From Sodaliphilus pleomorphus (GTDB lineage Bacteria > Bacteroidota > Bacteroidia > Bacteroidales > Muribaculaceae), in contig NZ_CP045696.1 in the NCBI RefSeq assembly GCF_009676955.1, positions 2,053,001-2,117,000 of the forward strand: a DNA stretch of 64,000 bases. Direction: 5' to 3'. The notes beneath the pieces are model-generated. The model searched no databases and was not told the DNA's origin. It saw only the letters and a list, made by a program, of their open reading frames with translations. Each line of letters begins with the position of its first letter. Positions within the stretch are counted from its first letter, which is position 1. This document shows, in pieces, positions 16,929 through 26,456 of this stretch. Position numbers and translations under genes: made by a program.

Positions 16929-18494
16929 ATGATGAAAAAATTTTTACAATTTGCTTTACTTGCGGGCACGATGATGGCAGGCAACTGCCTCATGGCACAA
17001 ACCACAGTGCCGGCAACCCTCGACATCCCCGATGCCGCCACCATGGCCTCGTCGTGGACTGTGATCGACAACAATGCAGCCACCAGCCCCAATACCTGGA
17101 AGTATGGCAGCAAAGATGCCCAGTACTCCGAAGACCGCTATAGCGCTGCCGACGACTGGCTCATTTCCAGGGGCGTGCAGCTCAATGCCGGGAGCAGCTA
17201 CACCATCAAGTACTATGTGAAGAAGACTTCGTCTTTCTCTTCCGACTACTGCCGCTATGCCATCACCATAGGCACCGACACCACCATTGCGGCGCAGTCG
17301 ACCGTGCTGGCTCAGAACGAGAGCTTCAACGACAACCTGTACAGCGCCCAGGAGGTGACCTTTGCGCCCGGAACCTCGGGGGTGTACTACCTGGGTGTGC
17401 ACTGCTACAACGAGAAGTACAAAGGCGGCATGGGCTTCCAGAAGTTTGAAATCACCGAAAACGTGGTGCGCCCGCTTGCCGTGACCAATCTCACACTTGC
17501 CAATATCGACGGGCAGCCGCATTTAAGCTTCAGCGCGCCTGCCGCCAACACCGCCAATTTTCCCATCGACTCTACAGCGCTTGTTTACCGCATCGTGCGC
17601 CATCCCGGCGATGTTGAAGTAGCCAGCGGGCACAAGGGCAACACCTATGTCGACGTGGCCACGCTGCCGCTGGCCTGCTACACCTACACGGTCTACCCCG
17701 TGCTCAACGGCATTGAGGGCGAGGGCGCTACCAGCAACGGCGTGATATTTGGCGACGCCCTCTCGCTGCCCTATGAGACCCACATGAAGACGGCCGATGA
17801 GATGGCAGTGTGGACCATCGTCGATGCCAACGCCGACGGCAAGACGTGGAGCTACAATGCCAAAAATGCCAATATCGAGTACACCAGCTTCAACAAGGCC
17901 GACGACTGGGCCTTCACGCCCCCCTTCAGCACCGTGGCAGGCACCCACAGGCTCAAACTCAGCACCAAGGGCTACAACTACCGCTACAGCGATGCCTTCG
18001 ACGTGGTGCTTGTCACCTCTACGGCTGTCACCTCCACTGCCGACGGCAGTGCCCCGCGGCGCATCTCGCAGGTGGCTGGCCAAACGGTGATCAAGTCCTA
18101 TGCCGACAATGCCCTGGAGCGTGCCATGTATGACACCGACAGTGTCGACTTCATGATTCCAGCCAGTGGCACCTACTACATAGGCTTACACGACGTTTCG
18201 ACTTCGCCCTGGGGGCTCTATGTCAACGGTTTGCGCCTTGAGCTCATCGAGGCCACTCCGCCCACGGCCCTGCACCAGGTGAGTGGCGACGTGCCCGCAC
18301 GCTACGACCGTGCCGCCCAGCAGTTGCTGGTGGGTGCCGGCGCCCGCGTCATGGTCTACAACCTCAATGGCGCTCTTGTGACTGCCGCCGGCACCAGCGG
18401 CGAGGCCGTGAGCCTGTGCGAGCTTCCCCAGGGCGTGTATGTGGCCGTGGTCGAGTCGTCGCAAGGACAGCAGCGCATTAAGTTTGTGAAGTGA
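16929..18494 (+). CDS. Secreted protein with a type IX (Por) C-terminal sorting domain
   Basis: A protein of about 521 residues. The start is placed at the MMKKF of the signal peptide (cut after LMAQ), not at an ATG ten codons earlier. Two related jelly-roll modules of the choice-of-anchor-J kind are seen, each with a W, DN and ADDW pattern (SSWTVIDNNAAT and SAADDWLIS; WTIVDANADG and KADDWAFTP), separated by a fibronectin-like part. The C-terminal 70 residues (VMVYNLNGALV, LPQGVYVAVV, RIKFVK) are a type A sorting domain recognised by the type IX secretion system, so the protein is probably exported to the cell surface. Its ligand is unknown. Confidence 0.85.
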   Translation: MMKKFLQFALLAGTMMAGNCLMAQTTVPATLDIPDAATMASSWTVIDNNAATSPNTWKYGSKDAQYSEDRYSAADDWLISRGVQLNAGSSYTIKYYVKKTSSFSSDYCRYAITIGTDTTIAAQSTVLAQNESFNDNLYSAQEVTFAPGTSGVYYLGVHCYNEKYKGGMGFQKFEITENVVRPLAVTNLTLANIDGQPHLSFSAPAANTANFPIDSTALVYRIVRHPGDVEVASGHKGNTYVDVATLPLACYTYTVYPVLNGIEGEGATSNGVIFGDALSLPYETHMKTADEMAVWTIVDANADGKTWSYNAKNANIEYTSFNKADDWAFTPPFSTVAGTHRLKLSTKGYNYRYSDAFDVVLVTSTAVTSTADGSAPRRISQVAGQTVIKSYADNALERAMYDTDSVDFMIPASGTYYIGLHDVSTSPWGLYVNGLRLELIEATPPTALHQVSGDVPARYDRAAQQLLVGAGARVMVYNLNGALVTAAGTSGEAVSLCELPQGVYVAVVESSQGQQRIKFVK

Positions 18495-18542
18495 GCAACG
18501 TCAGGTTTTATATTCAAGCAAAATATTGATTTCTAAGTTTTC

Positions 18543-20816
18543 ATGAAGAAATACCTTCTCATTCTTGCGTCGCTTGCGGTAGCAGCGGCGGCAGTGGCTG
18601 TCGACATCGATACCATGCAGCCAGTGCACAACCCCCTGCAGGCACCCAGGGTCGAGCGCCCTGTGGTGGCTGCCCAGGCAGTGGCCACGCGCTTGCCGGC
18701 CCGGGCTCGGCGCCATGAACGCGATGGCGAGCCCGTGCAGGCCGATTTCACAGTGCAGGGCGCCGGCCAGTCGCGCACGGTGTGGACCGAGAATTTCGAC
18801 CAGGGCATGGGTGCCTGGGTGGTGACCCCCGACGAGAACAATGCCATCGAGTGGTCGCTCAAGAAGACCACGGGCACAGGCAAGGCCTTTGCCGAAATCG
18901 ATGCGGCCGACGTGCAATCGCTCTCGGTGAGCGGCCCCTACCAGGTGTATAAGCGCGGCATCTCGATGATCACCAGCGGTGTGGTCGAGGTGGGCGCCCA
19001 CAGCACCTTCAACGGCTACGTCTACTACAGCCAGAACATGAACGACTATGCCGTGCTCACGCTTCAGGTCGCCCTTGCCACCGCTGGCGACAATGCATGG
19101 ACCGATGTGTGGAACAGCACCCTCGAGACGGGCGACGGCAGCTCGCGCTGGCACAAGATAGCGGCCGACCTGAGCGCCTATGCCGGGCGCCAGGTGAAGT
19201 TCAGGTGGGTCTATGGCCCGGGCACCAGCGACTCGTTCAAGACGGGCGGCTACATGGCCGATTTTGTGATCGACGGCCTCAGTATCGACGAGTCGGCCTC
19301 GGTGCAGTCCATTACGGTCAAAACGGGCGACGAGGTGAGCTATGTCGACCTCTCTACGGGCAACCCCGTGTCGTGGCAGTGGACCCTCGACGGCGCCACG
19401 CCGGCCACCTCGACCGAGCAGTGCCCCAGCGTGCGCTACACGCGTGAGGGCGTTTATGATGTGGTGCTCACCGTCACCGATGCCGCCGGGCACACCAGCA
19501 CCGTCAAGCGCGCCTCGATGGTCACGGTCAAGGGCGAGGCCCCTGTGGCCCGCATCATCCCGCCGGCCACCTTCAGGTACTACGAGACCCACCTGCCCAT
19601 GGTGGCCCCACTGGTGCCGGTACAGTATCGCGACGGGTCGTCGGGCTACCCCAGCCAGTGGCAGTGGCGCTTCGGCGGCGCCACACCAGCCACCTCGGCC
19701 GAGTCCGACCCGTGGGTGTCCTACGACTTCATGCACCAGCAAGACGTGAGCCTGAGCGTGGCCAATGCCCACGGCACGTCGGCCGACTCGCTGAGCGTCT
19801 CGGCCGAGTATGAGGGCTACATCAACAACTTGCTGCCCACCGACGTGCCTGCCACCTTCAGCCTCGACGGCGAGGGTACCTTCCCGGGCGACAACAAGAT
19901 GGGCATCACCGAGTATGCCGAGCACTTCTCCAAGCCCTCGCGCCCGGCGATGGTGTATGGCGCCCTGGTCTACTTTGTCACCGCCAGCGCCAGCTCGGTG
20001 GCCGACCAGATTGCCAATGTGGGTGTGCACCTCTATACCGCCGACCATGGCCTGCCGGGCAAAAAGCTCGACTCGGCCTGGTGGCGCGTCTTTGAGCTCG
20101 AGACGGGCTCCTCGACCAAGCTCACGGGCACATGGTTTGAGTTCACCCCCAAGGTGGTCGACGACGACTTCTTTATCGTGGTCGACGGCATCCCCGAGCA
20201 CAACGACTCGGTCGACGTGTCGTTTGCCATGGCTAAGCTGCGCGAGAGCGGCAACACGGCTTTCTTCAAGAATGCCCAGGGCTGGCGCCCCGTGACCGGC
20301 TACTTCAGTGCCGACAAGGGGCACACCTCCTACTACATCTTCCCGCTCATTGCCCACTCGGCCATCACCCTGCTGCCTGTGGGCACCAGCGAGATTCATG
20401 TGCCCGCCGCGGCCGGCACCGTCGACCAGCAGCTGTTCTCCATCTTCGGCTACAAGACACCGGTCGAGAGCGACGCCTCGTGGTGCACCGTCGAGGGCAA
20501 GCCCAACGGTCTCACGCTCGACACGCTGCACATCGCCTATGGGCAGCTCCCGCAGGGCGTGAGCCAGCGCGTAGCCACCCTCAAGTTTACCGATGGCATG
20601 GATACCATTCAGCTCAGGGTGGTGCAGGATGCAACGGGCCTCATGGGCGATGTGAACCGCGACGGCCTCGTCAATGTGGGCGATGTGACCGAGCTCATCA
20701 ACATGATACTCGGCCAGCGCGATGTTGATGCCGCCGTGGCCGACCTCGACGGCAACGGCCAGGTGAACGTGACCGACGTCACCGCCCTGGTCTCGCTCAT
20801 CGTGCAACAACAGTGA
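18543..20816 (+). CDS. Secreted multi-domain protein with PKD module and dockerin-like C-terminus
   Basis: A 757-residue secreted protein. A signal peptide (residues 1-20) leads into a jelly-roll module (TVWTENFDQGMGAW onwards, about 75-250), then PKD-like modules with SWQWTLDGATPAT and SQWQWRFGGATPAT, then a region of unknown fold. The last 55 residues hold two dockerin-type loops (GDVNRDGLVNVGDV and DLDGNGQVNVTDV). No catalytic domain is obvious; such proteins are often peptidases, adhesins or carbohydrate binders. It starts 48 bases after the previous gene, so they may be co-transcribed. A strong terminator follows. Confidence 0.85.
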   Translation: MKKYLLILASLAVAAAAVAVDIDTMQPVHNPLQAPRVERPVVAAQAVATRLPARARRHERDGEPVQADFTVQGAGQSRTVWTENFDQGMGAWVVTPDENNAIEWSLKKTTGTGKAFAEIDAADVQSLSVSGPYQVYKRGISMITSGVVEVGAHSTFNGYVYYSQNMNDYAVLTLQVALATAGDNAWTDVWNSTLETGDGSSRWHKIAADLSAYAGRQVKFRWVYGPGTSDSFKTGGYMADFVIDGLSIDESASVQSITVKTGDEVSYVDLSTGNPVSWQWTLDGATPATSTEQCPSVRYTREGVYDVVLTVTDAAGHTSTVKRASMVTVKGEAPVARIIPPATFRYYETHLPMVAPLVPVQYRDGSSGYPSQWQWRFGGATPATSAESDPWVSYDFMHQQDVSLSVANAHGTSADSLSVSAEYEGYINNLLPTDVPATFSLDGEGTFPGDNKMGITEYAEHFSKPSRPAMVYGALVYFVTASASSVADQIANVGVHLYTADHGLPGKKLDSAWWRVFELETGSSTKLTGTWFEFTPKVVDDDFFIVVDGIPEHNDSVDVSFAMAKLRESGNTAFFKNAQGWRPVTGYFSADKGHTSYYIFPLIAHSAITLLPVGTSEIHVPAAAGTVDQQLFSIFGYKTPVESDASWCTVEGKPNGLTLDTLHIAYGQLPQGVSQRVATLKFTDGMDTIQLRVVQDATGLMGDVNRDGLVNVGDVTELINMILGQRDVDAAVADLDGNGQVNVTDVTALVSLIVQQQ

Positions 20817-20864
20817 CACGCACCCCGTAGCCTGCCCTCGCGGTGCAGGCACCGCAACACTGGC

Positions 20865-20936
20865 GAAGAGAACGCATGGCAGCCCCCCCGATGGCAGCCC
20901 CCGCGTTCTCTTCCCAGTTGTTGCTGTTTTTTTTTT
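20865..20936 (+). terminator. Rho-independent terminator after the PKD/dockerin gene
   Basis: GAAGAGAACGC (20865-20875) pairs with GCGTTCTCTTC (20903-20913); a run of ten T follows at 20927-20936. The loop holds a direct repeat of ATGGCAGCCCCC. Confidence 0.85.
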
Positions 20937-20999
20937 ATTACATATTTTTTGCTTGTTATGTAATTAAATATGTTTACTCGGGTACGGCAACCATTTATT

Positions 21000-21286
21000 C
21001 TATAGCTGCTGGGCATTGCGACAGTTTAGAGGCAACAGTATTGCTTAGGTTTGAATCGAAACGCCCTGGCATCATCGGCGGTCAACCGATTTATATCCAG
21101 TCGGCTAATGGAGAATTTTCTGGGAGATTACAGTCGTTGTCTTTTGTGCGAGACACTTTGATGCGGCAAGAGGCTGTGTGCCGGTTTAAAACTGCCGAAA
21201 TAAAATCGGTTGAGAATCAAAATGTGGATTTTACAATAATACAGGCGTCTGGCAATCTGCTTCAAAAAATGTTGGGCGGTTTATAG
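21000..21286 (+). pseudogene. Possible gene remnant of unknown family
   Basis: An open frame of about 95 codons ends at 21286 in the 595-base gap before spoT. Its protein-like part reads ESKRPGIIGG, QPIYIQSANGEFSGRLQ and so on. Extension upstream runs through the T-run of the terminator and gives a nonsense N-terminus, and no convincing start was found. The pattern GQPIYIQ followed by GRLQSLS faintly recalls the end of HlyD-type adaptor proteins. It may be the decayed end of such a gene or not a gene at all. Confidence 0.25.
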
Positions 21287-21379
21287 TAGCATGCCCTGCT
21301 CTTTTCCTGTAGCGTGGCTGTGGGCGAGGGGTTGTGCAAAAAAGATGGGCTTGATGGCGGTTGTCTCAGGATTTATTTG

Positions 21380-21387
21380 TAAGTTTG
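21380..21387 (+). promoter_or_regulatory. -7 box before spoT
   Basis: TAAGTTTG fits TAnnTTTG, 24 bases before the spoT start codon. A TTG lies further upstream than the usual 19 to 20 bases, so the match is partial. Confidence 0.45.
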
Positions 21388-21411
21388 TAAACTGGATTAT
21401 TGGGAATTGAA

Positions 21412-23658
21412 ATGACAGAGGCAACTAACGAGAGCCCTCAGCGTGAGGAGCAGATGATTGAGGCGGCCTATCAGAATCTTTTAAACGGCTACTTGTCAAG
21501 CAATCATCGCAAGAAAGTGGAAATCATTGAGAAGGCATTCCGGTTTGCGAAAGAGGCCCACAAGGGCATACGTCGCCGCTCGGGAGAGCCCTACATCATG
21601 CACCCCATAGCCGTGGCCACGATTGTGAGCCAGGAGATTGGGTTGGGGTCCACCTCGATATGCGCCGCGCTGCTTCACGACGTGGTAGAGGACACCGACT
21701 ACACCATCGAGGACATCGAGGCCCAGTTTGGCAAGAAGATAGCCCAGATCGTGGAGGGACTCACCAAGATATCGGGTGGCATCTTCGGCACCCATGCCTC
21801 GGCGCAGGCCGAGAACTTCAGGAAGCTGCTGCTCACGATGAGCTCCGACATACGCGTGATACTCATCAAGATGGCCGACCGCCTGCACAACATGCGCACC
21901 TTGGCCTCGATGCCGCCCAACAAGCAGTACAAGATAGCCGGCGAGACACTCTACATCTACGCCCCGCTGGCCCACCGCCTGGGCCTGTTTGCCATCAAGA
22001 CCGAGCTCGAGGACTTGAGCTTCAAGTATGAGCACCCCGAGGCCTACAAGGCCATCGACGAGCAAATCGAGAAATCGGCGCCCCACAACCAGGAGGTGTT
22101 TGCCCGCTTTGCCGCGCCCATTCGCGAGCGTCTCGACAAGATGGGCCTCAAGTATGAGTTCAAGGCCAGGGTCAAAAACCGCTACTCGATATGGAAGAAG
22201 ATGGAGACCAAGCACATCCCCTTCAGCGAGGTCTACGACTTCTATGCCGCGCGCATCGTCTTTGAGTGCCCCAACGAGGCCGACGAGAAACGCATATGCT
22301 GGAACATCTACAGCGAGATCACCGACCTCTACCGCCTGCACCCCGACCGCACCCGCGACTGGATAAGCACCCCCAAGGCCAACGGCTACCGCGCCCTGCA
22401 CATCACGGTGATGGGCCCCGACGGCAACTGGGTGGAGGTGCAGATACGCAGTCGCCGCATGGACGACATCGCCGAGCGCGGCTTTGCAGCCCACTGGAAG
22501 TACAAGATAGGCGAGGGCGAGGAGGAAAGCGAGCTCCAGGCCTGGCTGCAGACCATCGAGGACATCTTGAAGAATCCCGAGCCCAATGCCGTCGACTTTC
22601 TCGACACCATCAAGCTCAACCTCTTTGCCCGCGAGATAGTGGTGTTCACCCCCAAGGGCGAGCTCATCACCCTGCCCAACGACTCCACCGTGCTCGATCT
22701 GGCCTTCACCCTGCACACCGAGATAGGCACTCATTGCATTGCCGGCAAAATCAACCACAAGCTCGTGCCCCTGTCCTACAAGCTGCAGAGCGGCGATCAG
22801 GTGGAGGTGCTCACCAGCAAGAGCCAGCAACCCAGCCCCGAGTGGGAGAAATACCTGGTCACGGCCAAGGGCAAGACACGCCTGCGGGCAGCCTTGCGCC
22901 ACAACCGCCGCAAGGTGATCGACAAGGGCCAGGCCCAGCTCACGGCCTTCCTCGAGCAAAACAACGTGCCCGTGACCAACGAGACGATGACCCGCATCGT
23001 GGGCAGCGAGCGCGTGCCCAACAAGGAGGAGCTCTTCTACATGATAGGCAACAACGAGATTGCGCTCTCGCCGCAGATACTCAAAGCCTTGCGACCGGCC
23101 AGCCACGGCATTCTCAACCGCCTGATGCGCCCCTTTGGCAACCGCTCCAAGCAGGCACACGACACCGCTGCCCCCGAGCCTGCAACATTGGCAGCCCACG
23201 ACATCGACTACAAAAAGGTGTATGAGCTCAAGACCGTCGACGGCAAGCCCAACTACAAGCTGGCCCCCTGCTGCCACCCTATACCGGGCGACGACGTGCT
23301 GGGCTTTGTCAACGACAACAACGAGGTGGTGGTGCACAAGATGGACTGCGAGACGGCCAACCGCCTCAAGGCCAGCTTCGGGCCCCGCATCGTGCAGTGC
23401 AGGTGGGAGACCAAGAGCGCCACTTTCATGGCAACCATCGCCATCGAGGGCATCGACCGCATGGGCATCTTGCAGGAAATCATCTACTTGATATCGACCA
23501 ACCTGGCCATCAATATACGCCGTCTCGACGTGAGCGCCGACGAGGGCGTGTTTCACTGCGAGCTCGATGTGCTCATCGAGGACACCGAGGTCGTGACCAA
23601 CTTGTGCAAGCGCCTGAAGAAAGTGAAGGGCGTGAACTCGGCCTCGCGCGTGAGTTGA
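21412..23658 (+). CDS. Bifunctional (p)ppGpp synthetase/hydrolase, RelA/SpoT family
   Basis: A 748-residue long RSH protein. Domains in order: HD hydrolase with HPIAVA and HDVVED (89-94), synthetase with YSIWKKM, STPKANGYRALH and VEVQIRS, TGS (about 395-455), a helical region, and a C-terminal ACT domain from about 660. Hydrolase and synthetase residues both look intact, so it should make and break the alarmone. The ATG at 21412 is used; a TTG four codons earlier is less likely. The PgpH-type gene follows after 84 bases. Confidence 0.93.
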   Translation: MTEATNESPQREEQMIEAAYQNLLNGYLSSNHRKKVEIIEKAFRFAKEAHKGIRRRSGEPYIMHPIAVATIVSQEIGLGSTSICAALLHDVVEDTDYTIEDIEAQFGKKIAQIVEGLTKISGGIFGTHASAQAENFRKLLLTMSSDIRVILIKMADRLHNMRTLASMPPNKQYKIAGETLYIYAPLAHRLGLFAIKTELEDLSFKYEHPEAYKAIDEQIEKSAPHNQEVFARFAAPIRERLDKMGLKYEFKARVKNRYSIWKKMETKHIPFSEVYDFYAARIVFECPNEADEKRICWNIYSEITDLYRLHPDRTRDWISTPKANGYRALHITVMGPDGNWVEVQIRSRRMDDIAERGFAAHWKYKIGEGEEESELQAWLQTIEDILKNPEPNAVDFLDTIKLNLFAREIVVFTPKGELITLPNDSTVLDLAFTLHTEIGTHCIAGKINHKLVPLSYKLQSGDQVEVLTSKSQQPSPEWEKYLVTAKGKTRLRAALRHNRRKVIDKGQAQLTAFLEQNNVPVTNETMTRIVGSERVPNKEELFYMIGNNEIALSPQILKALRPASHGILNRLMRPFGNRSKQAHDTAAPEPATLAAHDIDYKKVYELKTVDGKPNYKLAPCCHPIPGDDVLGFVNDNNEVVVHKMDCETANRLKASFGPRIVQCRWETKSATFMATIAIEGIDRMGILQEIIYLISTNLAINIRRLDVSADEGVFHCELDVLIEDTEVVTNLCKRLKKVKGVNSASRVS

Positions 23659-23742
23659 GACGCGTGCCCGGCGCGTGCGAGTTGCGTGATATAAAAAAAA
23701 CGAGACAAGCAACAGTTTTCAATTATATTGAGACAAAAACAC

Positions 23743-25836
23743 ATGGAAAAGTCAAAACGCGACAATCTCCTCATCATAGCCATGCTGGTCGTGGCCACGG
23801 CACTCATCACCTTCTGCCTGCCCAGCAAGAACTTCCGCAACCTCGACTACCGCCAGGGCAAGCCGTGGTCCTATCCCATGCTCAAGGCACCGTTCGACAT
23901 CCCCATCGAGTATGACACCATCACTAAGCACCGCATCATCGACAGCATCAATGTCAACTTTGTGAAAATATACCGCACCGACTACCGTGTGGTCAACAAG
24001 CAGCTCAATGCCCTGAGCAGGGCTCTTGCCATCCAGCCCGAGACAAGCCCCGCGATGCGCCAGGCCATCGTGAGCGCCGTGAGCCGCATCTACGACAACG
24101 GCATCGTCGACAACGACACCTACGACCAGATATCGCGCAACCAGCTGCCGCAGGTGCGCATGCTCACCAACAAGGTGGCCGACCTGGTATCGACCGAGCA
24201 CATGGCCTCGGTGCGCGAGGCCTATGCCGACCTCGACACCCTGCTGCCAGGCTCGCAATACCGCTCGGTGCTGTCGTCGATATCGATTGCCAACTATCTG
24301 GAGCCTAATGTGCTCTACGACTCGGTCGAGACCAAGAAACTGCTCGACGACGCCTATCAGAGAGCCCTGGCCCCGCGCGGAGTGGTGCAGACGGGCGAGA
24401 GCATCATCTTCCCCGGCAACCTGGTCACCCCGCAGAAGTACATGATATTGCAGACCTATGAGCGCATGATGCGCGAGCGCGAGATGCACCCCAACGGCAT
24501 CAACTATGGCATACTGGGGCAGCTCACATTTGTGTCGATCATCATGATTGTGTTCTACATCTTCATGAAGCTCATGCGCCCCCGCACGTTTGCCAACTTG
24601 CGCAAGATGGTGTTTCTCATCTCCTTCGACACGCTTTTTGTGGTCATGGTAGAGATCGTGGTGGCCTTCCGCCCGTCCTATCTGGGCATCATCCCCTTTG
24701 CCTTGGTGCCCATCATTGTCACCACCTTCTGCGACACGCGCACATCGTTTTTCATCAACATGATTGTGGTGATACTGTGCTCGCTGGTGGCCGACAATCA
24801 GGCCGAGTTTATCGTGATGCAGTTTCTGGCCGGCAACATTGCCATCGTCTCGATCAAGGAGCTGTCGCGGCGCTCGCAACTGGCGCGCTGCGCGGCCTAT
24901 ATCTTCCTGGTCTACAGCCTGTGCTTCATTTCCTTCCAAGTCATGCACGAGGGCAACCTCGACAGTGTGTTTGCCAACAACAACTGGCACCCGTTCCTCA
25001 AGTTTGCCATCAACTGCGCCGTGCTCTCGTTTGCCTACATCCTGATTTTCCTCATCGAGAAGCTGTTTGGCTTCACCTCGACGGTGACCCTGGTCGAGCT
25101 TTCCGACATCAACACCCCGGTGCTGCGAGAGCTCTCCGAGGCCTGCCCGGGCACCTTCCAGCACTCGCTGCAGGTGGCCAACCTGGCCGCCGAGGCTGCC
25201 CACGAGATAGGTGCCAACCCGCAGTTGGCCCGTGCCGGCGCCCTTTATCACGACATAGGCAAGATCGACAACCCGGCGTTTTTCACCGAGAATCAGAATG
25301 GCGTCAACCCCCACGACAGCCTCACCCCCGACCAGAGCGCCCGCATCGTGATCAATCATGTGGCCGACGGCCTCAAGCGCGCCGACAAGGCCAAGCTGCC
25401 CCAGGTGATCAAGGACTTCATCTCGCAGCATCACGGCAAGGGCCGCACCCGCTACTTCTACACCATGGCCTGCAAGGCTCATCCAGGCGAGGTGGTTGAC
25501 CCTGCGCCCTATACCTATCCCGGTCCCAACCCGCGCACCAAGGAGACGGCCATCTTGATGATGGCCGACTCCTGCGAGGCCGCCGCCCGCTCGCTCAAGA
25601 ACCCCGACGAGAAAGACATTGCCAATGTGGTCAACAACATCATCGACACGCAGATGCGAGAGGGCCTGCTCAACGACTCGCCCATCAGCTTCAATGACAT
25701 AGGCGTGATCAAGGCCACCTTTGTCGAGCGGCTGCGCACGTTCTACCACATGCGCGTGGCCTATCCCGAGGAAATCAAGCCCGTGGTGCGCCCCGATGTC
25801 GATGTCGATGCCGACGACGACATGCAGCTCTCGTGA
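23743..25836 (+). CDS. 7TM-HD (PgpH-type) cyclic-di-AMP phosphodiesterase
   Basis: A 697-residue membrane protein. One N-terminal membrane segment (LLIIAMLVVATALITF) precedes an extracytoplasmic 7TMR-HDED domain, then about seven membrane segments (about 260-430), then a cytoplasmic HD domain with TFQHSLQVANLAAEAA, YHDIGK and SQHHGKG. In Listeria the protein PgpH with this layout breaks cyclic di-AMP. The start is placed at MEKSKRDN because it leads directly into the membrane segment. The gene lies 84 bases after the SpoT-type gene and is probably co-transcribed with it. Confidence 0.9.
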   Translation: MEKSKRDNLLIIAMLVVATALITFCLPSKNFRNLDYRQGKPWSYPMLKAPFDIPIEYDTITKHRIIDSINVNFVKIYRTDYRVVNKQLNALSRALAIQPETSPAMRQAIVSAVSRIYDNGIVDNDTYDQISRNQLPQVRMLTNKVADLVSTEHMASVREAYADLDTLLPGSQYRSVLSSISIANYLEPNVLYDSVETKKLLDDAYQRALAPRGVVQTGESIIFPGNLVTPQKYMILQTYERMMREREMHPNGINYGILGQLTFVSIIMIVFYIFMKLMRPRTFANLRKMVFLISFDTLFVVMVEIVVAFRPSYLGIIPFALVPIIVTTFCDTRTSFFINMIVVILCSLVADNQAEFIVMQFLAGNIAIVSIKELSRRSQLARCAAYIFLVYSLCFISFQVMHEGNLDSVFANNNWHPFLKFAINCAVLSFAYILIFLIEKLFGFTSTVTLVELSDINTPVLRELSEACPGTFQHSLQVANLAAEAAHEIGANPQLARAGALYHDIGKIDNPAFFTENQNGVNPHDSLTPDQSARIVINHVADGLKRADKAKLPQVIKDFISQHHGKGRTRYFYTMACKAHPGEVVDPAPYTYPGPNPRTKETAILMMADSCEAAARSLKNPDEKDIANVVNNIIDTQMREGLLNDSPISFNDIGVIKATFVERLRTFYHMRVAYPEEIKPVVRPDVDVDADDDMQLS

Positions 25837-25946
25837 CGGGCTCGGGCGCAGCCCCGGCTGGCAACAAGGTGCCCCCCGGGGCGCGTGTGCTAACTTATCT
25901 TAACGACAACAATAAATCACGCCCCGGCGTGTTACTGTATAATGTA

Positions 25947-26456
25947 ATGATTCTGTCTACGACATTTCTCATCCTGGCCATTGTGGCCCTCGCCCTCGCT
26001 GTGGTGTTGCTCATCAAGCCCTGGTGGGTGGCTGCCGTGCCGGCCGCAGCCGCCCTGCTGCTGCTCATAGGCGGCAACTACATCACCTACATGCCCGTGT
26101 GGAAAACGGCCCTTTGGGTGGCTGCCGCCCTGGTGGTCGCTGTGCTGCGCCGCCTGCTGCCCGCGGGCGAGCCCGACGGCCGCAACACGAGCAACCTCTA
26201 TATCGGTCTCTCGGCCCTGGCCGGCGCCCTGCTGGGCATGGCCATGGGCAGCAACTACATCTTGCTGGGCACCATTGTGGGAGCCTTCATCGGCATGATG
26301 GCCTACAGCCGCACCCCCGCCGGCGCGTGGGTGAAATCGGGCTATGTGAAATACTTCGCCCACAAGTGCCTGCCGGCCATCGTAGCCGCCGCCCTGGTGG
26401 GCACTTGCGTGGAAGGCATCATTTTTTATTTCAACACTGTTTACAACTATTTATAA
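25947..26456 (+). CDS. Small integral membrane protein with glycine-rich helices
   Basis: A 169-residue protein of unknown function. The start MILSTTFLILAIV was chosen because it begins the first membrane segment; a longer frame overlapping the PgpH-type stop adds a non-hydrophobic N-terminus. About five membrane segments are seen, including a glycine-rich helix pair (ALAGALLGMAMGSN, LLGTIVGAFIGMM). Its stop overlaps the next start (TAATG), so the two are likely translated together. Confidence 0.7.
   Translation: MILSTTFLILAIVALALAVVLLIKPWWVAAVPAAAALLLLIGGNYITYMPVWKTALWVAAALVVAVLRRLLPAGEPDGRNTSNLYIGLSALAGALLGMAMGSNYILLGTIVGAFIGMMAYSRTPAGAWVKSGYVKYFAHKCLPAIVAAALVGTCVEGIIFYFNTVYNYL

Noticed and set aside
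20843..20999. Upstream part of the frame ending at 21286
   Set aside because: It passes through the hairpin and U-run of a strong terminator and encodes a nonsense Phe/Tyr-rich stretch.
21496..23712. Long open frame on the strand opposite spoT
   Set aside because: The frame exists because GC-rich codons of the real gene rarely give stops on the other strand. Its product is a Val/His/Gly-rich sequence with no domain. The same holds for many frames opposite other genes, for example 23752-25749 and 44334-46886.
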